Shown: in pieces, positions 6,939 to 8,140 of the stretch
Numbering within the stretch: position 1 is the first letter of the stretch
Layout: each line of letters starts with the position of its first letter
Translations under genes and position numbers: made by a program
Notes under the pieces: model-generated
Told to the model about the DNA's origin: nothing
Database searches by the model: none
What the model saw: only the letters and a program-made list of their open reading frames with translations
DNA from: Nitrospina sp.
Lineage (GTDB): Bacteria; Nitrospinota; Nitrospinia; Nitrospinales; Nitrospinaceae
Length of the DNA stretch: 8,140 nt
Reading direction: 5' to 3'
NCBI GenBank assembly: GCA_004357435.1
Contig: SMVS01000137.1
Location: 1 to 8,140, forward strand

Positions 6939-7141
6939 GGACCCAATGAGTTTGAAGACAACAGATGTTTTCAGGTGATTTTCACACACCGCTGATGAGG
7001 AGTCAACGCGCCAACTTGAAACCGCCGGGGAGAGGTGGTAGCCTTGGGTTAAATATAAAATTGAGCGTGGATTTAATATTTGTGGACCTCGCAGAAGGGG
7101 TCCGGTATGATCCCGGATTCACCGAAACTTGGAGTTTATTG
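6939..7141. promoter_or_regulatory. Divergent intergenic region between the spermidine-synthase-like and isomerase genes
   Basis: No gene is visible in this stretch. The AT-rich core (about 7049-7082) probably holds the promoters. TTTAAT (7072-7077) is a 5/6 -10 match on the plus strand, but its -35 (TTAAAT at 7049) is poor. On the minus strand a weak pair lies at 7006-6978. Two short dyads lie in the isomerase leader: GGACC/GGTCC (7084-7088, 7099-7103) and TCCGG/CCGGA (7101-7105, 7113-7117). They share bases and could form only one at a time. GGAG (7131-7134) is the isomerase ribosome binding site. Confidence 0.4.
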
Positions 7142-8140
7142 ATGGCAGAAAAATTTAGAAAAATGTTTTTCCCGGTGTGGGCCTTGTGTGCGTTTCTTGT
7201 GTGTGGACAAACTCATGCCGAAAGTTCCGTGATCGATCTGGATATTCCTGACGTGGTGGCCAAAGTGAATGGCGTCGTGCTGGATTCGGGCTATGTCAAG
7301 TTCAGGCTTGATCTGGATTCCAAAAACAGGCCGAAAAAACTGACCCGGTCTGAAATGAAGAAACTTGCCACGGAAATCATCGACAAGGAAGTTGTGCGGG
7401 AACTCATTTATCAGGAAGGAAAATCAGGAAGCTCTCCGGTGTCCCCGGAAACCATTCAAAAAGAGTTGGAGCGTTATATAAAAACTTTTAAAAGTGCGGA
7501 AGAGTATGAGAAGGCCTTGCAGGCGCGGAATATCTCGGAGGCCGATCTTAAAAAAACCATCGAGGTGGACATCCTGGCCAAAAATCTTCTGGATCGGCAG
7601 GTTAAAGGAAAGATTCAGATTGAAGATGCCGAGGTCAAACAATTCTTTGAAGCTCAAAAAGAAAGGTTCAACCGCCCCGAGTCTTTTCGCGCCCAGCATA
7701 TTTTTATTCCTTACGTGCCCATGGAATTTTTGCAAAACTTGAGCGAGGAGGAGTTGAGTTCAAAGGCTGAAGGTTACAGAAGCGCAGCCGAGGGAAAAAT
7801 CAGAGAGATTGAAGCGAAGGTGAAAGCGGGCGAAAAATTTGCTGAGCTGGCCCGAACCCACTCCCAGGATGTCGGCTCGGCCGCCAATGGCGGGGATCTT
7901 GATTTTATTTATCTGGGGGTTTTTGATTTGGCTTTTGATGAGGCGGTAGCCAAATTAAAAATTGGTGAGGTCAGCCAAGTGGTGGGAACTCGTTTTGGGT
8001 ACCATCTCATAAAATTGAACGAGCGGCGGCCGCCGGAACAAGCCACTTTTGAGGTGATGAAAGAGGAAGTTCAAAAATACCTTTTCATGGCCAAGGCTCA
8101 GAAGCTGGTAGGGAAATACATCGAGGGTTTGAAGGGCAAA
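7142..8140 (+). CDS. Exported SurA/PpiC-type peptidyl-prolyl cis-trans isomerase (3' end cut off)
   Basis: The frame is open for 333 codons from the ATG at 7142 to the window edge; GGAG lies 7 nt upstream. Residues 1-26 form a signal peptide (basic FRK, then a hydrophobic core) with likely cleavage after THA. Cys21 does not sit in a good lipobox, so export by signal peptidase I is more likely than lipidation. Residues 37-165 are a SurA-like N-terminal chaperone region, starting with VVAKVNGVVLDS and rich in charged helices. Residues 183-296 are a parvulin (rotamase) domain: RAQHIFI, FAELARTHSQD, NGGDLDFI, GEVSQVV and FGYHLIKL, with both conserved histidines (H186, H288). About 25 extra residues lie between the first strand and the first helix (about 191-217). 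It should act in the periplasm, helping outer-membrane or secreted proteins fold. A C-terminal helix (about 302-330) packs with the N-terminal region in SurA-like proteins; the stop is beyond the edge. Confidence 0.9.
   Translation, partial: MAEKFRKMFFPVWALCAFLVCGQTHAESSVIDLDIPDVVAKVNGVVLDSGYVKFRLDLDSKNRPKKLTRSEMKKLATEIIDKEVVRELIYQEGKSGSSPVSPETIQKELERYIKTFKSAEEYEKALQARNISEADLKKTIEVDILAKNLLDRQVKGKIQIEDAEVKQFFEAQKERFNRPESFRAQHIFIPYVPMEFLQNLSEEELSSKAEGYRSAAEGKIREIEAKVKAGEKFAELARTHSQDVGSAANGGDLDFIYLGVFDLAFDEAVAKLKIGEVSQVVGTRFGYHLIKLNERRPPEQATFEVMKEEVQKYLFMAKAQKLVGKYIEGLKGK

Noticed and set aside
7424..7742. Open frames on both strands inside the isomerase gene
   Set aside because: They are off-frame readings of a gene with a signal peptide and complete parvulin motifs.

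Overview
The window has the look of a Gram-negative bacterial chromosome of moderate GC content, with compact gene spacing and AT-rich promoter regions. There is no phage, insertion-sequence, RNA-gene or CRISPR signal. The mix of a DUF58/BatA-type VWA pair, a very large membrane-fused spermidine-synthase-like protein and an exported SurA/PpiC-type foldase would fit Nitrospinota or a related delta-proteobacterium-like lineage. That assignment is an impression from gene content, not a proof.

Region 1 (1-2987, minus strand) is a two-gene operon. It starts with a soluble DUF58/VWA protein (2070-2987), whose stop codon overlaps by 4 nt the start of a large membrane protein (1-2073, cut by the window edge). 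That protein has the BatA N-terminal double membrane anchor, a VWA domain with a complete MIDAS, and a class I glutamine-amidotransferase-like domain. Such pairs normally work with a MoxR AAA+ ATPase, but no moxR lies upstream of the DUF58 gene here.

Region 2 (2988-3265) is a divergent regulatory region. It holds a candidate sigma70-type promoter reading left into the VWA operon, one or two strong candidate promoters reading right, and several inverted repeats that overlap or flank them.

Region 3 (3266-4294, plus strand) is a probable two-gene operon. It encodes a small leucine-rich-repeat protein made of six 27-residue ribonuclease-inhibitor-type repeats, then a 143-residue membrane protein of unknown function that starts at TTG behind a strong Shine-Dalgarno. 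This pair, next to the VWA operon, is the least explained part of the window.

Region 4 (4320-6938, minus strand) encodes an 872-residue protein with two homologous membrane modules followed by a spermidine-synthase-fold methyltransferase-like domain. That domain lacks the usual catalytic aspartates. It converges on the LRR operon with only 25 bp between the stop codons.

Region 5 (6939-8140) is a divergent intergenic region followed by the start of an exported parvulin-type peptidyl-prolyl isomerase that runs off the right edge. The two longest edge genes (1-2073 minus and 7142-8140 plus) are open at the window boundaries.
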